A stretch of DNA of 64,000 bases, from the NCBI RefSeq assembly GCF_002860345.1, contig NZ_NMYC01000003.1, positions 62,001 through 126,000 on the forward strand. The letters run 5' to 3'. This document shows positions 60,234 through 64,000 of this stretch, one piece after another. The translations under genes were made by a program, and so were the position numbers. A model generated the notes under the pieces. It did no database searches, had not been told where the DNA came from, and worked only from the letters and a program-made list of their open reading frames with translations. Numbering within the stretch: position 1 is the first letter of the stretch; every line of letters starts with the position of its first letter. This DNA is from Bifidobacterium anseris. GTDB lineage: Bacteria; Actinomycetota; Actinomycetes; Actinomycetales; Bifidobacteriaceae.

Positions 60234-62758
60234 GCATGGCACCGACTTCGATCCCCGACGCGTCGCTGACGACCGGCGGCACGCAGACGTCGACCGAGAC
60301 CGGCTCGTGGGCGATGACGACGCATTCGGTCATCTGGTCGACGAACACCGGCAAGCCGACGCATCGCATCGTCCGTGAGAAGACCGAGGCGAAGCCCGCG
60401 CTCGTCTCGTGCACCGTCGTCGCCATCGTGACGCTGCTGTGCGCCGCGAACCTCATCGATGTCTACGGTTCGGCCGGCGCGTGGGCGACCGCCGCCGTGC
60501 CGGCCGCCGTCATCGGCGCGCTCATCGCCTTCGCCGGCGTCGCGCCGCCGCTGCGACTGTGGTGGCAGCTGTTCTTCCTCGTGTTCGCGCAGTGGATCGT
60601 CGGCCCCGTCATCTGTCTCAATGACACGACGATCGGCCGTGTCATCCCCTCGCTCGAAACGCTGCGGCTCGGCTGGCGCGAAACCTTCGGATCGTTCAAA
60701 TATCTGATCGCGATCGAGCCGCCGGTCGGCGACGCGCAGGGGGCGCTGCTCGCCGTCTGGACGCTGTGCCTGTGGACGGCGGCGATCGCCGGCTTCTTCG
60801 CGCTGCTCGACGATCCGCGCTGGTCGGTCGCGGCGATCGTGCTCGAGATCGCGGCGATGTGCGCGTGCGCGCTGCTCGGCACGGCGGATGGCGTCGCGCG
60901 CATCCCCTGCGGCATCGCGTTCGCGCTCGTCCTCATCGTCTGGCTGTCGTGGCGCATGCGAATGTTCGAATCGGGACGATGGATCAGTTCGCTCGTCATC
61001 GTCGTGCTCGCCGCGGCCGTCGCCTTCGGCGGCTGCCTGCTGCTGCCGGCGCAGCGCACGATCCTGCGTGACCACTACGAGCCGCCGCTGAGCCCGAACG
61101 ACTACACGAGCCCGCTGAGCACGATGCGCGCGTACATCAAATCGTACAAGGACACGACGGTGCTCACCGTGCACGGACTGCCGGAAGGCACATGCGTGCG
61201 GCTCGCTGTCATGGACCGCTTCGACGGCAACGTGTGGAACCTCTCCGATTCGAGGGAGTCGCGCGATTCGGCGAACTATGCGCGCGTCGGCACGTCGATC
61301 CGCAACGATGCCGAAGGCAGGCCGTTCACGGCGAAGTTCACGGTGCGCGACGGCCTCGGCGACGACTGGCTGCCGCTCGCCGGCGCGGCCACGTCAGTGC
61401 GATTCAGCAACGAGAAAAACGCGGAATCGTTCTACTACAACGTCGGTACCGACTCCGGCCTGCTGCGTGATGGCGTGAAGAAGGGACTGACGTATACCGA
61501 ACACGGCATCATCCCCGACGAGCCGAGCGACAAGCAGATCGCCGAAGCTGAGGCGGCGCGCATCGACCAGCCGAAGGCCGACGACGTGCCGAACGAGGTC
61601 GGCAAGCTCGCGTCGGCGACGGCCGGCGGGAAATCGCACGGCGGCGAGGCGGCGCAGCAGCTCGTCGCGATGCTGCGCGACCAAGGATGGTTCTCGCACG
61701 GCCTTGGCTCCGACTACCAATCAAGCCCCGGACATGGCAACCATCGCATCGCGCAGCTGCTCGGCGGCGAAATGGTCGGCGACAGCGAACAGTACGCGTC
61801 GGCGATGGCGTTGATGGCGCGCGAACTCGGTCTGCCGAGCCGCGTCGTACTCGGCTTCCTGCCGAAGGACAAGGACGGCGACATCTCGAACGCGCGCACG
61901 CAGACGGAAGGCGACGGCACCATCATCGACTTCACCGGCAACGACGTGACCGCATGGGTCGAAATCAATCTCGAAGGCTACGGGTGGGTGCCGTTCTATC
62001 CGACGCCGAAGGAGACGAAGACGCCGGACGACGACCAGAACCTCACGCCGCCGAATCCGCAGAACCTCGTGCGGCAGCCGCCGCTGCCGCTCACCGATCC
62101 GCTGCGCGACGAGACGAACACGACGAGCCAGTCGTCGTTCGGCGGCACCGAGGCGGCGGAAGCGCCCGAACCGTCGAAATGGGCGCAGGCGGGACGCGTC
62201 ATCGGCAAGGTCGCGCTCTACGGTTCGCCGCTGTGGATCGTGCTGCTCATCGTCGGCGCGATCCTGCTCGGCAAGGCGATCCAGCTCGCGATGCTGCGCA
62301 AACGCGGACGCCCGCAGATGCGCATGGCCTCGGGATGGCAGTCGGTCGCCGTGCTCGCGCGGCAGAGCGGCATCGACGCGCACGGCACACGCCGCGAGCA
62401 AGCGCAGCAGATCACCGAACAGCTCAAACTCGATCCGACGGCGATGCAGTCGGCCTGCAGGCAGGCGGACTACGCGACCTTCTCCGGGCAGGACGTCAGC
62501 GATGAGCAGGCGTCGACGTATTGGCACGCCATCGACGAACTGCGCGCGGCGATGCTCGCGACACTGCCACGCATGCGACGCTGGCGCACGAAACTGTCGC
62601 TGCGCGGCGTGCGGCAGATGAAACCGGTCGATGTGACGGTCGGGTATCATAAGGCCGAGGCGAACGACGAGAAACAGTCGGCGCCGCGCCGCGCCGGCGA
62701 ATCAGCGTCGGCGGACAGCAAGCACAGGAAGCGCCGTTTCTCCCATGCGCGTCACTGA
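60230..62758 (+). CDS. tgm: Transglutaminase-like membrane protein with lost catalytic triad
   Basis: An 842-aa protein. About six membrane helices cover residues 55-290. An exported region with a transglutaminase-core-like domain follows (about 450-600). A last membrane helix sits near 665-690 and a basic cytoplasmic tail ends the protein. In active homologues the core reads GDCEQ(F/Y)A, then HAWVE, then FDPT. Here these are GDSEQYA (Ser519), TAWVE (Thr574) and FYPT (Tyr590), so Cys, His and Asp are all replaced. The fold is otherwise well kept, so it is probably a non-enzymatic binding or scaffold protein. The start overlaps the DUF58 stop. Such proteins commonly accompany MoxR/DUF58. Confidence 0.9.
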   Translation: MSMAPTSIPDASLTTGGTQTSTETGSWAMTTHSVIWSTNTGKPTHRIVREKTEAKPALVSCTVVAIVTLLCAANLIDVYGSAGAWATAAVPAAVIGALIAFAGVAPPLRLWWQLFFLVFAQWIVGPVICLNDTTIGRVIPSLETLRLGWRETFGSFKYLIAIEPPVGDAQGALLAVWTLCLWTAAIAGFFALLDDPRWSVAAIVLEIAAMCACALLGTADGVARIPCGIAFALVLIVWLSWRMRMFESGRWISSLVIVVLAAAVAFGGCLLLPAQRTILRDHYEPPLSPNDYTSPLSTMRAYIKSYKDTTVLTVHGLPEGTCVRLAVMDRFDGNVWNLSDSRESRDSANYARVGTSIRNDAEGRPFTAKFTVRDGLGDDWLPLAGAATSVRFSNEKNAESFYYNVGTDSGLLRDGVKKGLTYTEHGIIPDEPSDKQIAEAEAARIDQPKADDVPNEVGKLASATAGGKSHGGEAAQQLVAMLRDQGWFSHGLGSDYQSSPGHGNHRIAQLLGGEMVGDSEQYASAMALMARELGLPSRVVLGFLPKDKDGDISNARTQTEGDGTIIDFTGNDVTAWVEINLEGYGWVPFYPTPKETKTPDDDQNLTPPNPQNLVRQPPLPLTDPLRDETNTTSQSSFGGTEAAEAPEPSKWAQAGRVIGKVALYGSPLWIVLLIVGAILLGKAIQLAMLRKRGRPQMRMASGWQSVAVLARQSGIDAHGTRREQAQQITEQLKLDPTAMQSACRQADYATFSGQDVSDEQASTYWHAIDELRAAMLATLPRMRRWRTKLSLRGVRQMKPVDVTVGYHKAEANDEKQSAPRRAGESASADSKHRKRRFSHARH

Positions 62759-62792
62759 CGCAGGCAGCGGGGAACGGGTAGGAAGGACGCGC

Positions 62793-63986
62793 ATGCAACA
62801 GGCAGTCATCAGTGTCGCTGCGCTCACCGATATCGGACGCAGGCGCCGCACGAACCAGGACAGCTGGCTCGCCGAACGCGGCGTCTACATGGTCTGCGAC
62901 GGCATGGGCGGCGAATCGGGAGGCGAACGCGCCAGCGCGATCGCCGTCGAGGATCTCGCCCAGCTCGCACGGGAGGCGTCGCGCACGCGCGCCTCGATCG
63001 AGGAGACGCTCGAGCGCGCGCAGTCGCGCACGCGTGCGCTCGGGCTCACGCTCGGCGGCATCGCCGGCACGACGGTCACCGGTGTCGTGCTGCCGCAATG
63101 GTTCGCGGCGGCCGGCGGTTCGGCGGGGGCTGCGGACCGTGGGGTTGCAGACGGCAGCGAGGACGAGGATGTCGCGACGGCCGACGAACTCGAATGCGGG
63201 CGCGCTGACGGGGCGACGCATTTCGCCGACGCGCACCGCAAGCCGACGACGACGCATCACCCGAAACACAGCGCGCAGTACAACGCAATCGCGACGCTCG
63301 GCGCAATCGACGAACTGCGGCCACTCTCCGGATTCGGCGACGATTGGGACGCGACGCAGCCGGGCACCGACCTCGGCGGCGGCACGGACACGGCACGCTT
63401 CGGCGAACATCGCGCCGACGTCGCGCCCGACGCATGGTCAATCGCGATCAGGCAGCTGCTGCCGGACGCCGAGCCGCACATGTGCTACGTCGTCAACGTC
63501 GGCGATTCTCGCACCTACCATATGAGCCCCGACACCGACGGCCATTGGGACGCCGCCTCGCTCACGCAGATCACGCACGACCATTCGCGCAGGCAGGAGG
63601 CGATCGAATCCGGCGAAATGACACCCGAGGAGGCGGAACGCTCGATCGCACGCAACGTCATCACGCAGTGCGTCGGCTCGCCGATGGGCATCCGCCCGGA
63701 TTTCTTCATGGCGGACGCGGCGGGACGGTTCATCATTTGTTCGGACGGCTGCCATGGCGAGATCGATGATGCTACGATTGCACACGTTGCAGCGCAGCAC
63801 GACACGGCCGACGCGGCGGCGCACGCGTTGATCGACGCGTCGCTCGAAGCGGGCGGCGGCGACAACGTCACCGTCATCGTCGTCGACATGCCGTGGGACG
63901 CCGAACGCACCGAAGCATGGCACTGCGAACGACTCGAGGTCGACGAGGATCTCTCGGACATCGACGACACGACGCTGCAGACGTGA
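62793..63986 (+). CDS. prpC: PP2C-family Ser/Thr phosphatase with large internal insertion
   Basis: A 397-aa phosphatase. All PP2C metal motifs are present: RTNQDSW (Asp23), VCDGMGG (Asp36), VNVGDSRTY, ICSDG and GGGDNVTVIVV. Between VTGVVLPQ and YVVNVGDSR there are about 115 extra residues, acidic and low-complexity, so the protein is much longer than the usual ~240 aa. No membrane helix is visible. The ATG at 62793 has GGAAGG at good distance; an ATG at 62745 inside the previous gene is an alternative. It is the expected antagonist of the kinase at the start of the cluster. Confidence 0.92.
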   Translation: MQQAVISVAALTDIGRRRRTNQDSWLAERGVYMVCDGMGGESGGERASAIAVEDLAQLAREASRTRASIEETLERAQSRTRALGLTLGGIAGTTVTGVVLPQWFAAAGGSAGAADRGVADGSEDEDVATADELECGRADGATHFADAHRKPTTTHHPKHSAQYNAIATLGAIDELRPLSGFGDDWDATQPGTDLGGGTDTARFGEHRADVAPDAWSIAIRQLLPDAEPHMCYVVNVGDSRTYHMSPDTDGHWDAASLTQITHDHSRRQEAIESGEMTPEEAERSIARNVITQCVGSPMGIRPDFFMADAAGRFIICSDGCHGEIDDATIAHVAAQHDTADAAAHALIDASLEAGGGDNVTVIVVDMPWDAERTEAWHCERLEVDEDLSDIDDTTLQT

Positions 63987-64000
63987 ATACGATTGCACGG

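Noticed and set aside
60230-62758. Annotation as an active transglutaminase/protease
   Set aside because: Cys, His and Asp of the catalytic triad are Ser, Thr and Tyr, so enzymatic activity by the usual mechanism is not supported.

Overview
The window reads as a chromosomal segment of a Bifidobacterium or a very close relative. The reasons are high GC with strong GC3 bias, the ordered block dapB-dapA-rnj-pepN, a glmM-def pair, an AdnA/AdnB-type helicase-nuclease pair, and, at the right end, the kinase/FN3/MoxR/DUF58/transglutaminase/PP2C cluster described in Bifidobacterium longum as the PFNA cluster. I cannot name the species. I recognised no tRNA, rRNA, insertion sequence, prophage or CRISPR array.

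Layout. 1-437: 3' end of an unidentified gene, closed by a strong hairpin. 589-7170 (minus strand): a probable four-gene operon for peptide or amide use (C45/phospholipase-B-like amidohydrolase, PepC-like C1 aminopeptidase, APC amino-acid permease with a long hydrophilic tail, S10 serine carboxypeptidase). None of the three hydrolases has a signal peptide. 7509-9580: def and glmM. 9805-30613: a type VII (ESX-like) secretion locus in two divergent arms. The minus arm carries two WXG100 proteins, two tandem mycosin-like proteases, a 505-aa and a 153-aa protein, two large probable substrates, a 137-aa helical protein, an EccD-like membrane protein without a ubiquitin-like domain, an RDD/FHA protein and a three-ATPase EccC. 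The plus arm carries full-length EccD, EccB and a canonical mycosin. EccE, EccA and EspG were not recognised.

30918-37756 (minus strand) is housekeeping: pepN, rnj, dapA, dapB. 37845-39928 holds an MFS transporter and a GNAT acetyltransferase. 40155-49516 holds the adnB/adnA-like recombination pair. 49814-63986 (plus strand) is the PFNA-type cluster: membrane Ser/Thr kinase, a 2003-aa multidomain surface protein, a MoxR-type AAA+ ATPase, a DUF58 protein, a transglutaminase-like membrane protein and a PP2C phosphatase.

How it fits together. The ESX arms supply motor (EccC), membrane channel (EccB/EccD) and proteases (MycP) to export the WXG100 pair and the larger proteins encoded beside them. 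The PFNA cluster looks like a phospho-regulated cell-surface system: kinase and phosphatase flank a MoxR/DUF58 chaperone-like pair and a giant exported protein. Three points deserve most attention. The transglutaminase-like protein has lost all three catalytic residues. The MoxR protein has a disordered N-terminus with repeated acidic-Thr-Val-Leu motifs that look like kinase/FHA sites. The ESX arm carries unusual substrates, including one ending in FG-GAP-like calcium loops, and duplicated mycosins.
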